Assembly (NCBI GenBank): GCA_943737045.1
Contig: CALSFV010000049.1
Location: 703,001 to 767,000 of the forward strand
Direction: 5' to 3'
DNA length: 64,000 bases
DNA from: Parapristionchus giblindavisi
Taxonomy: Eukaryota; Nematoda; Chromadorea; Rhabditida; Diplogasteridae
Numbering within the stretch: position 1 is the first letter of the stretch; each line of letters starts with the position of its first letter. The position numbers were made by a program, and so were the translations under genes. This document shows positions 32,496-42,811 of this stretch, piece after piece. The notes below the pieces were generated by a model. The model saw only the letters and a program-made list of their open reading frames with translations. It had not been told where the DNA came from and did no database searches.

Positions 32496-33234
32496 CCCCA
32501 AAATTAAAATTGCATACTGACATGAGACTTGTAGGCTGGTAGGGCATGCCTAGAGATGTCCAAAAATGGTACTAACCCATTTCATCATTTTTTTCTTCAT
32601 TCACAACTCGATTTTCTCGTGACACGCGTGATATATTAATTGATGATTTCATTTTTTGTGTCGCAAACAGTGATACTTTGAAATATTAAAAGCTTACCTG
32701 CAATTTTCGCTGCATTTTCGTTGATTTGCGGCTTAGGATCATTATAAAGATCAAAAGGTTACGATATTCGTTTCATAGCATACCTTACTTAGTTGTTTTA
32801 AATGAACGATTTTTTTTCTTTTGAAGTATTATATTTTCCACTTTAACTTCTGAACAGTATTTCGTGCATTTTCCAAGTTCTGAACACTGCATAAATTCTC
32901 TTCGCTTCTAAACAAAATGTTATTCTTCAGAATTGAGATGAAAGCCTTTTTCATTGTGCACCGCTAGAAATTCTGTTTAAAACAAATGGTCTTAACTGTA
33001 ATTTAATTAACATTTATCATAACGATTAGACAATTTATAATGCGAAAAATGAACTCTGACAATATTTTCTTAAATCAGGTTCTGAGGACGTCGCACACTG
33101 GAAGCAACCTTTAGACGACGAGGAACATCATCCCACAACCCATCCCATCCTCATTTTATTCCTCCCGAATCATTTTTCACTCTCGTTTGTATTTTTCATT
33201 TCATATCTGTACATTGGTAATAATTCCCTCAATG

Positions 33235-34003
33235 TGACAAATTTGACACCGTCAAAATTGGCATGCCAAATTTGACGGCGTCGAATGTGGGTCAAATTTG
33301 ACGCGGTCAAATCTGGGTCAAGATTGACGGTGTCAAAATTGGCATGCCAGATTTGACGTCGTCAAAATTGGCATGCCAGATTTGACGACGTCGAATGTGG
33401 GTCAAATTAGACGCGGTCAAATCTGGGTCAAGATAGACGGTGTCAAATTTGGCATGCCAGATTTTCTAGCGTCTATTATGTCGGATTCGGAAGGTACTTT
33501 GTTGCCAATTTTACTACCGTCAGATTTGGCAATAACTTAGTTTATGGAACCATGCCAATTTTGCTGCGATCATTTTTGGTAAGCCGCATTCTGACAAATA
33601 TGACACTTGCATTTCTGGCATGTGTGCTTTCAATACTTGTTGCCAACTTTTCCACGTGATTTTCTGGCATGCCCATTTCATGCCAATTATGCCTCTGGAT
33701 AATCTGTCACATTCCAAGTTTAGCCATCCCAACCTCAAAGCCAATATTTCTCTCGTCATATTTGTCAACTACGCTCCGCCCCTTGACCTTGACAAATTTT
33801 CATCCGTCATTTTTGTCACTCTCTCTTCGTGTTGTTTGCCAAATTTTCACTGTTCGAATTTGGAAATAAAATATCTTTTTCAAAATGCCAATTATGCACA
33901 CGTAAAATTAGGCATGAGCAGTTGCCACGTTGGACACCGTCAAAATTGGCAAAAAAATCTGCCAAGTGCATTTTCGCCAACTTTCTTATTCTAACCCCTC
34001 TTA
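33235..34003. repeat. Right terminal inverted repeat with TTGGCA/TGCCAA array
   Basis: Mirror of 14,249-15,055 with the same GTCAAAATTGGCATGCCA-type and TTGACGC/TCAAATCTGGGTCA sentences, diverged in repeat number. Ends CTTATTCTAACCCCTCTTA. Confidence 0.75.
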
Positions 34004-34005
34004 TA

Positions 34006-35103
34006 TTCACGATGGCCGAGTGACCGACTCACCCTTGACCAATTATTACATTATCGATTGATGTTATAGTATCAATCGATAACTAATTGACCAAAACCGG
34101 ATGGGATATGAACCAACTACTAACAGTTATAATGTTTTGATTGATTGATCAGACTACAATCTACGAAAAGAGCAAAGATCAAAGGTCACACTCACCTCCT
34201 ACAGCTCCCGTCTCGACTTTGGTCCTCGGTTCGATTCGCGTGTGGATCGAATCGAGAAGGCACTGTAATGACAATAATTCAGTGAACAACTTATATAATA
34301 AGTATTGTTCAAAGATCAAAGATCAAACTAAAAAAGAAATTAAAATAATCCTAAATCTTTCGAATAGACCCATTTCTAGAGAAACTCCTTTCACTCTTGA
34401 CCAATTATTACATTATCGATTGATGTTATACTATCAATCGATAACTAATTGACCAAAACCGGATGGGATATGAACCAACTACTAACAATTATAATGTTTT
34501 GATTGATTGATCAGACTACAATCAGGTCGATTGATATGAAACGAAGGTAAAAATGGCGATTTAGAAGCGAAACAACGAATTTTCCAAATCGACCCACTAT
34601 GCAAAAACGGCGAGCGCATCACATATTCCCAATGCGTTTTCCAAAGAACAATATAACCAAGTACAAGATATTATTATTTGCTAGAAAATATAAAGAACAC
34701 AGTATCCATATTCTCAATCAATCAATCAATATTGCTATCCTCCAGCAAATCAATAAATCAATAAACTGACACCATCTCCGTCGAGGAGTAGAACGAGAGG
34801 GCGGAGGAAGGACACATGAGGAGAGTAGCTGACTAAATGAAGAGATTAAAGTTCGAAGATCAAAGATTAATGATTGCAATACAATCCATATAAAAAAGAG
34901 GTGTGCCTATTTCTGCTCAAAAACTCATCTACTATAAGCCTACAGTATCAACCAAACTATCTACAGTATGACGAAAGTAGGACCAATACCGTACCCTCTG
35001 ATCGGCCCTGTACATGAGGGGCGAATTTTGATTTCCTGGTGTAAATATACATGGAAAAAGTTTTCGAAAGTTGCGCAAAACTAACACAACAGTTGTTAGG
35101 CCG
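34006..35103. other. Right flank of the insertion, shared with 62,673-63,770
   Basis: Resumes the duplicated block immediately after the insertion. Contains two near-identical 130-bp segments (from about 34,030 and 34,390) built on TTATCGATTGATGTTATA, each with CCGGATGGGATATGAACC. One candidate exon is listed separately. Confidence 0.6.
34196..34262 (-). other. Orphan exon-like segment with canonical splice sites
   Basis: On the minus strand, an acceptor ATTACAG precedes TGCCTTCTCGATTCG and a donor GAG|GTGAGTG follows. Two of three frames are open across the 67 nt. It also contains TCGATTCG/CGAATCGA inverted words. It is duplicated at 62,861-62,927. No neighbouring exon was found, so a real gene is only a possibility. 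Confidence 0.3.
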
Positions 35104-35192
35104 TGTTACATTTTCGAAACGGGCGCACGTCCACGTGCGTTTCACTAACTGAAAAACGCACGTGGACGTGCGCCCGTTTTTAAAATGTAACA
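35104..35192. repeat. 89-bp near-perfect hairpin element
   Basis: TGTTACATTTT and AAACGGGCGCACGTCCACGT form a stem with their inverse around a short CACTAACTGA loop. Identical copy at 63,771-63,859, as part of the block duplication. Confidence 0.8.
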
Positions 35193-36057
35193 AATTCCAA
35201 GAATAGTGTAACTATTTGTATGAAATCCAGTGTATATTAAATAAATGATAAAAAATGACGAAACTAACCAAAACATGATTATCCGTTTTCGTTTCTCCAC
35301 TCTCTCCACCATTTGAAGAAACACAGGAAAAGAACTGAAATGTATCCACAAAGCATCAAACGTAACGATAATTATTGAATACAAGTTTTTAATCAATGAA
35401 TAATGAACAAGTATGTATTGATATCTGTGACACCAGATATAATGTATAGTTGCATTATTCTACAATAAGACATGACGATTATGCTTTCTCTCGTAGCTTT
35501 ATAATAAAGATAATTATCTTAAATGACTGATCTGAGTAAGAGCATATCACCACGTTTCGAAACATCGAGAGGTTGAATCTTCACGGTTAACCTGAAATAA
35601 AGCAATTTGACATTAGTGAAAGGGTATTGATGTAATAGATCGTAAACTATGCATATTTGAATTGGGTTGACTTAGTCAATGTATTGAGCATCGCACAAAT
35701 AACTGTTAGTGAACTCGTCAGTATCTTAGAAAACATGTAAACTTAGACTTCTTTCGTACACACCTATGAAACTACAGGTTCAGTTCGTACAGTACACACT
35801 TATTCATATCGACAGTATCCCACTAGATGACCTACAGTATCCAACAGTGCATAACACGTTGACCGACGCTCAATTCGAGCTCGTAAAGAGAACAACAACA
35901 AAAGAACAAAAGATGCGCAAAACTAACACAACCTTAGTCATTATGTCAAGTTTATTCTAGCATATGCACCAGGGTATTCGCTCACTTAAGGTAGACCATA
36001 ATAAGTACAGTACTTCGTATTAAAAACAGTATGTCATGTTAAATACAGTAAGTATAC
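35193..36057. other. Non-coding stretch 3' of the DNAJC9 relic
   Basis: Positions 35,193-35,640 are repeated, diverged, at about 37,775-38,360. No further DNAJC9 exon could be identified here, although the C-terminal part would be expected on this side. Confidence 0.5.
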
Positions 36058-36741
36058 CTTGTCTTTGCATCTGATCTGCCTCCTCCGCCTCTTTCTCAGC
36101 CTTTCCCTCTTGCGTCCTTTCACCTTTTCAGGGGCAGCACTCGACTGAAAATCAATATCAATCAGTCAATATCGATCAGATCAATACATTAATCATCGTA
36201 ATCATCAAAAAGCTCTTCAAATACAGACAATAAGGTTTTCTCCAACAAGACCGTTTTCCAAAAAACAAGAGCTATTACAAATCTATCTAATGTTGACCGA
36301 AAAACCATTAAAAATCTATTAATAACAATGAATTCAATCATGCAATCAATAATCATCAACTTAAGCAATCAATCAATAAATTGTTCTAACCTTGAACTTC
36401 TTCGTTTCTTTAATCTCTTTGGCCTTGATTAGATCACGAATGACACCAGTTATGCGCTCTTCGTCAAGCTAAAAAAATTAATTTGATTACCGATATCGCG
36501 GATCGATAATTTACATAAACCCACAACCATGTCATTTTACCTTACAATTAATGCGCGAAAGTTATCAAGATCTAACCAAAAGCTTAAATACTATCGAATC
36601 GGTAATTCAACCGTAATTTGGACCACCACAGACAGGAAAGTTACCGTACATCAGCAGTGTAGATCATCTCGAGGATCTTGGTCATGTCTCCGCAGTGTTT
36701 CTCGTAGGCTGCATTGATGTCGCCACGCTCCTCCTCAGAAT
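36058..36741 (-). pseudogene. DNAJC9-like co-chaperone, central exons, frameshifted
   Basis: Three minus-strand exons join in phase: 36,741-36,650 (SEEERGDINAAYEKHCGDMT then KILEMIYTAD), 36,468-36,391 (LDEERITGVIRDLIKAKEIK then ETKKFK) and 36,144-36,058 (SSAAPEKVKGRKR). They match the region after the J domain of DNAJC9 / C. elegans dnj-23, a histone-binding HSP70 co-chaperone, where a helix of the form AYxxxxGDM is followed by ERIxxxIxxxIxxxEI. In the third exon the expected KAEKEAEEADQMQRQ appears only after a frame change within AGAGGGAAAGGC. No J domain with an HPD motif was found upstream. Either the copy is decayed, or the frameshift is a base-call error in a real gene whose other exons I missed. 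Confidence 0.72.
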
Positions 36742-37550
36742 CTAAACGTATATGGTAGAAATTATAGTCACAGATCATCGGGAACACCTCAAATCAATCG
36801 ATTGACTGTTTAATGCAACCGTAATACAAGGGAACCGTAACCCCGTTGGCAGACTATTTAGCACACCATCATGATCATAAATGACCCAATCTACATCTCA
36901 CGTACTCGGAACTGATCCGATATGGGGGTGATTCTCACTAATCTCGATTTCCCGCATATTCGTAGTTTCAAGTCTCAAAACTGACAGCATCGATCAAAAG
37001 TGCTCACTCATATTATGAACGAGGTAAAATGTTTGATCATGATTCTACCGTAATCCAGTCTTTAGCTATCATACTCATGTTCTTGCTTAATTATGGTGTA
37101 GCTACAGTACCTGGATGGTATACTGTAGCCATGGTAGAACGCGTTCAATCAACGAGGGATCATTTATTTACTTCAAAGTTATCGTCTTTACTATTTAAGG
37201 GTCCCGTGAAATCCACCTACCAAGCTGTATTTACTGAATAAAAAGTAAGAGAACAAAATATAAATAGATGGAGAAAAATAGTCTAAAACTTAACGAACAT
37301 TTTCATTAACTAACATCTCTCGCCTAGATCATACTTGTCCATCACTGCAGAAAGATAAAAATGGCCATACATTTTCATAAATTGGCATCGAAAATGTATG
37401 AAAAAGGTGCAAGTTCAAAGACCAAAGATCAGCAACACGCACCAGGTAAATATCTCTGTTTTCTTCAAAACTATTCACTGATTACATTTCCCTTGCACAT
37501 CCAGTGAATCTTGTCTCGTTTTAGCATTCAACTGTCCATAACACCACCCC
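36742..37550. other. Stretch upstream of the DNAJC9-like exons
   Basis: A minus-strand acceptor (CTGCAG near 37,362) precedes MDKYDLGER, which could be a further exon, but no suitable donor follows. Nothing resembling a J domain is visible. Confidence 0.35.
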
Positions 37551-37705
37551 CATACGTGGGCGGCATTACCGCTAGCGAACCCAACCGATTTTGGCACCTG
37601 ACCCACCCGTCCTAGGCAAAATTCGCTCAAACAGGAAAATGAATTAGACAAAATTCACTCAAACACAAAATTTTTGCAACCCACCCATCCGATTTTAGCT
37701 TGCCC
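37551..37705. mobile_element. Truncated hAT-like end (CATACGTGGGC family)
   Basis: CATACGTGGGCGGCATTACC, followed by CCGATTTTGGCACCTGACCC, matches the outer 80 bp of the elements at 19,320 and 27,371. The other end is absent or too decayed to identify. Confidence 0.6.
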
Positions 37706-37774
37706 ACCACCAACATAACAACCTCTTTTCATTTTCAGTTGTCAAAAAATGAAATAAATTTGAACAAAAGAACT

Positions 37775-38360
37775 AACAGAACAGTTGTAAGAGTAGTGTA
37801 ATAGTTTGTATAAAATCCAGTGTATACTGAATAAATGATAGAAAATGACGAAACTAACCAATACATAGTTGTCCGTTGCTGTATGTCCAATCCACCGTTT
37901 GAAGAAACGAACTGAAATGTATCCACAAAGCATCAAATGTAAGAATAATAGTTCAATCCAAGTTTACAAACTACGAAGCCTGACCGCATATTGAGCCGAA
38001 AATTTACGAAAAATCAAAAAAACCGGACCGCATTTGGGAGAATTTTTGAATACTTGACCGCATTTGTGTCTAAAATTCCTCTGCATTTTGAAAATGTGTA
38101 GCGTAGCTATTCGATCTATGAACATGACTATTATAAATGGTCTCGTATATACAGAGTATAGACTGAGGAATAACGAGTAGGGTTTCGAACTTAATTACTG
38201 TACACGACTCTCACAGGGCAATAGGCTTCCGATTATTTAATAATAAAAATAATTATCATAAATGACTGATCTGATCTGATTAACGGCATGTCAGCACGCT
38301 TCTACACACCGAGGCCAAGAGGTCAGTAAGCTGAAATAAAAGAAATTGATTAGTGGAAGG
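37775..38360. repeat. Diverged direct copy of 35,193-35,640
   Basis: Shares GTATAAAATCCAGTGTATA, GAACTGAAATGTATCCACAA and AATGACTGATCTGA in the same order, with an unrelated stretch of about 250 bp in between (37,980-38,220). Confidence 0.6.
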
Positions 38361-38513
38361 CATAGGTGGGCACGCTGGGGGGAAGGCTTTGCGCAAACCA
38401 GGGAATCGTTAGGCAAGGCTGTGCGCATAGCTATTCCGAAATGTTCTTTTAGCAGATTCAACTGAAAATTTTCCAATTTTTTGCTAGGCAAGGCTCCGAT
38501 GGGAAAGCATCCC
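38361..38513. mobile_element. 153-bp MITE, CATAGGTGG family
   Basis: Starts CATAGGTGGGCACGCTGGGG and carries the GGCAAGGCTGTGCGCA and AATTTTCCAATTTTT words of the copy at 22,000. GTGGAAGG (38,353-38,360) and CTGGAAGG (38,514-38,521) form an 8-bp duplication with one mismatch. The right terminus is decayed. Confidence 0.7.
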
Positions 38514-38734
38514 CTGGAAGGTCATAATGACTCCATAACATTTTAAATTCACGTGGAAAATGCTCAGAAAATGGTGATTTTCGATGATTTTATGCACAAT
38601 TTAATGGATTTTCGAGTTTGATTTCAATATTTATGGGGTACAAACAGTGTTGCGGACGCCTTTTGTTGATGATAAGTGAAAATTTGGCCTTAACTTTCTC
38701 ATAATTTTCGTTGATTCTCTGATGCTGAAATCCT

Positions 38735-38912
38735 TGCATGATCACGAATACACGTAAAATCATGCATGAAATATCCGTGATTCGTGATCATGCAAGGATC
38801 TTACGTGATCAAGCACGAATTTCCGTGATCTTGCATGGAATGACAGAATCCATGCATGAGCACGGATCATCCATGCATGATTCGACTATATTCCCTTGAA
38901 TCATGCATGGAT
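38735..38912. repeat. CATGCATGAT-rich palindromic cluster
   Basis: About ten ATCATGCA / TGCATGAT / CATGCATG words are interleaved with CACGAAT and CGTGATC in both orientations over 180 bp, giving many alternative hairpins. The family is not recognised. Confidence 0.6.
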
Positions 38913-38985
38913 TCAAACACCTGAGTTTTCGGCAATAAATGATGAGAAAGGATAATTTAAAAGAAATGCCACTGACCGTCATTTA

Positions 38986-39087
38986 CTAGGACTCCTTTCT
39001 TGACTTTCTCTTCTTCTTGTCTCCACTGGTAGTCCTCTGGGATTTGGCGGCCTTCTTCGCTCCCTTGGCGGATGGCTTGGGTGGCAT
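38986..39087 (-). pseudogene. Histone H2B N-terminal fragment, second copy
   Basis: Reads MPPKPSAKGAKKAAK, continues to RKSRKES, and stops with TAG at 38,988-38,986, exactly as the copy at 684-785. It has five or six substitutions relative to that copy; here SAKGAKKAAK is the ancestral wording found in other nematode H2B proteins. The sequence after the stop differs from the first copy for about seven bases and then matches again. No histone fold follows. Confidence 0.75.
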
Positions 39088-39131
39088 ACTGACGAGGAGG
39101 GTTGTTTAGTGGCGAGGTGTTAGGGCTTACC

Positions 39132-39273
39132 GAGGACGTATGCATGAACGCCGGCAAACTGTTTGCCGACAAACGTGACGTCTCAACCGTAGGCAGAGGC
39201 GTTTGCCAGAGCTCCTCCGTCTACGCTTGTGATATCACGTTTGTCGGCAAACGGAGTTCATGCATACGGCCTC
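39132..39273. repeat. Palindromic CRE-core MITE, copy 4
   Basis: Ends GAGGACGTATGCATGAACG and CATGCATACGGCCTC. The same position upstream of the H2B fragment as copy 1. Both central octamers are decayed (GACGTCTC, GATATCAC). Confidence 0.72.
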
Positions 39274-40375
39274 TGAAGTCAGAATTATCAAACTGTAACA
39301 AAGTTAAACCATTGTAAAAGCGAAAAATGCTCTCGCAAATTTGAGCCCGAGAGGCGCAGCAATATACACTGTAGAAAAAATCGTCGACCGTGAATCGAGA
39401 AGTGACTTTATTTCATTTAATTTAGATTAATTAGGCGAGAAAAAAATTTTGAAAGGACATTTATATATTTTTTTGTTTACAAAAGGATCAATGGCCATTA
39501 TAAAAACAAAATTTGAAAGAACAACACTTTTGACAAAAGTTGGAGAAAGATGAAGCAAAAAGAGGGAGAGCGCGAGATTTAGGGGGAGAGCAGAAGAGAG
39601 GAACGATGAAATTTGACGCATTCATGCTGCCACTCATTCGAAAGAGCATCTCGAATCAGGCTTAAATCCAAATTTTCAATCCTTTTCCTCCGCCCAATAA
39701 ATTTCTGCACCGCTCCAAAGTTCCATTATTCTCGATCTCACATCTCGAAATTAAATTCAAACATAACTTTTTTTTCAAATCGAACTTGAATTTTTGCGAA
39801 ACACCTTAAAATGTAGCTTGGGACCTAGGGTACGTTTCTTATTTCAAAAATAAGCACTGAAAAGTCGTCAAACTTAGTAAAGATATTTCTTGTTTAGCTT
39901 CAAAGAAAAAATTATATTTAGATTTTAACATTTTTAAAGAACACTTCACAAGCTCTCTCACCGCATGAAAAGAGGTTCAAGTAACATAAAAACAGCTTCA
40001 TTTTAGTGTTTTATTCCTCATTCTGGTTGTCAATCTTGTAATATATGCTTGGGATTTCAACAGATTTTAGCTAATGAATTGAGATGAAAGTTGACCTAGA
40101 TGGGATATTACGGTCGCATACAAAGAGAGAGAGAAAGGGAGGCAGAAATTGACAAATGAATTTTGGTCTTTGATCTTTGATCTTTGGTCTGTCAAACAGA
40201 GCCAATGGATCAAAAAGTTCACTCATTCGCTTTCTAAGAAGCAGTTTTATGAATTATAAAACCGATTCTTAGAAATGTTTCTTAGATTTTCTTTTTCCAA
40301 TTTATTATCCCGCTCTTTCGAGGGGATTCCAAAAAATGAGTAATACTCATAGTTTGATCCTCTGCACGGAAATCT
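39274..40375. other. Non-coding stretch of copy B
   Basis: Matches copy A only at 39,274-39,495 and 40,047-40,158. The LDLa gene and first H2A relic of copy A have no counterpart. A GATCTTT heptad run occurs at 40,168-40,192. Confidence 0.5.
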
Positions 40376-41226
40376 TTAGTAAAAGGCGAAAGATTTTCTC
40401 GGATAATTGCAGAGGATCCAGAGATAGATTTGTCTACTGACCCTATAGGTCTCCCTCTCCCTATAGGTCACTCTCTCCCTCTCCCTCCATCTACTTTCCT
40501 CGTGGCTATTGATCGGGGATATAGTGGCATTAAGAAGGTAGTCAGGGAGAGTGCTGATTGTATCATGATATAAAAACTCTTTAATAAATTACTCTCTTTA
40601 TGATATACGATAAATAAATTAGTCTTGTAAATGTGTTGTCGTCCCTTGATCGAGTGTTGTACCGTATACCACACAGTTCGATGATTAGTCAATTGGGACA
40701 CATTGACGATTTCATTATTTTTTATATTTAATTTAACAAATAATTCACCATGAAATTTTCAATTTCTTGCGCTTAAAAATCGTAACAATACGCAATCAAT
40801 ATAATATCATAAAAGTAGAGAATATAAATGGGCCGATTTCTCGCAATGGCCTTAACAATACATACTAAGTAAATGAGTGATATATCGATGATTTTACCTA
40901 CTTTGACGTACTTTTTTCGTCTAATAATAATGAACACATGACTGGAAACCAATATAAACGTATTCAGAGGTTTAGGAGCAGTTAGAAAAATCACGTCAAC
41001 AACGTCATCTGAAGTCTACCAGTCAAGTCCTCTATGCGAAAACACACGTTTGTGAAAGAATCAGCTCGATCGGAGAGAAAAAATTGCATCAACGATGACG
41101 ACGTCCGAAGGCGTCGTCAGATGACGTCCGTCTGAAATCTAGCTTCAGAAGGTCTGATAACCATATGTTCCAAGTTTGACGTCGATCCGTCAACGTTGAG
41201 GACCTTTTCACTCTATAGAATCCACT
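40376..41226. other. Left flank of the array, shared with 7,438-8,278
   Basis: Colinear with copy A at high identity; no exon seen. Confidence 0.6.
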
Positions 41227-42469
41227 AGAAAAAATATTCCAAGTCCAGAAATTGTTAGCTGTACTAGACTGGTCAATTTTTGACCAGACTGGTCAATTTT
41301 TGTCCAGTTAAATAACTACTTGGTTATTGAAACTCAGTTATAAAGATATCCGAGCCACGTGTAAAAGAGCCTTTAACTAACCATAAGTTGTTTAAAAGGG
41401 CTTAAATCTGAGCGCGGAGATAGTCGAAAATAGCGTGAAAAAGAGGTAGGGTTCATTAGTTGAATGGTCCTAGGATTACGGGGAAATCGCGCTATTTTCT
41501 ATATTGCAGCTTTATGCATAAATTAGGGAGAAATCGCGCTATTTTCTATCGCAGCATTATGCATAAATTACCGGGAAATCACGCTATTTTCTCAGTTGCA
41601 ATACAATAGAAAAATACGGGAATTCACGATATTTTGTCAATTGCAATTATGCTAATTAAGTTTTTTTCGATTAATATATAAAACAATATTCTATGTAGAT
41701 ATCAAATATTGATTGGTCTAATCATTCACAAAAGTGATTATATCAATTCCGAACATCTTTATATGAGGCCGCTTGCGTAAGAATCAACTAAAATCAGTGA
41801 ATTCTGGCACTATCAATAAATAAAGTTTTGGGGATCGGGGGTTCTCAAGGGTGCAGATGACGATGGTCATATTCATTTTGCACCTAAAGAGACCGTTGAG
41901 GTCTGACGACGTCACACTGAAATCGAGTTTTTAGTCATTTCTCGTCACATGATGATGCTACATTTTACAGACTATATCTTACGAGGCAGAATCTGATGGC
42001 GATCACGCCTGTCTAATTCATTTTTCATGAAAAAGAAAAAAATTCAGCCAATTTGCAGATATTTTGGAGAAAATGAACTTTAAGTGTAATCATTTTGCCG
42101 CTGGAATGGATGCAAGAGGCGAGAATGTGTGGTGGTGCGAGAGAGCAGAGGGGATAAATAAAGAGATAAATGACAGACAGATAAAGGAGAGGAGGGGGAG
42201 TTCACGAACAAATACAATACCCGAAAAATAAATATAAAATCAAACTATTATTATCCCGCGTCTCTATACAACACATGAAATCTGTAAAAATCGAAATTGT
42301 AGCAGTTTTCCTTCAATAACTCGAAAACGGCTTGATATAACAATTTGGACAATTGTACACTTTTCAATCTCCTTTTCGAGAGAATCATTTCTATTTTTTT
42401 TTTGAAAAGGAAATTGGACAACGTTGAAGTGAGATATGTTCGAAAAACGGAAAGTGATCAAAATCGATT

Positions 42470-42811
42470 AAAGGTGGCCACCCGCGAATACTCATGCAAA
42501 TCTCTTGTATCTTCTCACTTATGCAATTTTTCAATTGATATGCAAGAAGTGGCCACTCATCAATCCCTTAGCGCAGTGGTATAACTTCTGACTAGATAGC
42601 GCATTGTAACGGGTTCGAATCTTATTGCCGAACTTTCTTATTTTCAAAAAGCGCGCCTTTGCCTGCGATTGCAAGCACGATTCATTCTTGATTCTAGCGA
42701 TCAATAAGCTGAATTTGCATAAAATAAATAGTGTACGGTGTGTAGAATATCTTTTGCTAACTTTCTGTCTTCACGGTTTGTTCACGAAAATGTTCGCGGG
42801 AGTCCACCTTG
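42470..42811. mobile_element. 342-bp element within each array unit
   Basis: The ends AAAGGTGGCCACCCGCG and CGCGGGAGTCCACCTT are inverted. It is absent from the single-copy relative, which joins its flanks near 9,577. Further copies at 46,267, 50,064, 53,861 and 57,678. A clean target duplication is not visible. Confidence 0.68.
42563..42630 (+). pseudogene. tRNA-like sequence in array unit 1
   Basis: TTAGCGCAGTGGT (A box) and GGTTCGAATCT (B box) lie at tRNA-like spacing, resembling the start of elongator tRNA-Met, but the D, anticodon and T stems are broken. Probably a SINE-type head. Recurs at 46,360, 50,157, 53,954 and 57,768. Confidence 0.45.

Larger units (their letters stand above)
14249..34003. 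mobile_element. 19.8-kb nested inverted-repeat composite, TA target duplication
   Basis: The left end is TAAGAGGGGTTAGAATAAG and the right end is its exact inverse; terminal similarity runs for about 56 bp and then continues discontinuously for kilobases. TA flanks both sides (14,247-14,248 and 34,004-34,005). The duplicated flank at 62,660-62,690 joins left and right flanks through one TA, so that locus is the empty site. A right arm of about 3.9 kb (30,072-34,003) pairs with left-arm pieces at 14,249-15,660, 16,296-17,985, 21,519-22,351, 22,352-22,650 and 23,725-24,040. All intervening left-arm sequence is later insertions. TA duplication is typical of Tc1/mariner-type transposition, but no complete transposase is present, so class and mobilising source are inference. 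Confidence 0.85.
30072..34003. repeat. Right arm of the 19.8-kb composite, nearly uninterrupted
   Basis: Pairs in inverted orientation with five separated pieces of the left arm, in the expected order. It includes the mariner-type end (30,420-30,711), the shorter mariner-related element (31,351-32,495), and the TGCCAA-rich terminal segment. It carries none of the five extra left-arm insertions, so it serves as their empty-site reference. Confidence 0.82.

Noticed and set aside
14249..34003. Polinton/Maverick virus-like element, suggested by size and AG-type ends
   Set aside because: No DNA polymerase B, integrase, ATPase or capsid coding sequence is visible, and the target duplication is TA rather than 6 bp.
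42563..42630. A functional tRNA gene in each array unit
   Set aside because: A and B boxes are present, but the D, anticodon and T stems do not pair; kept only as a tRNA-like relic.
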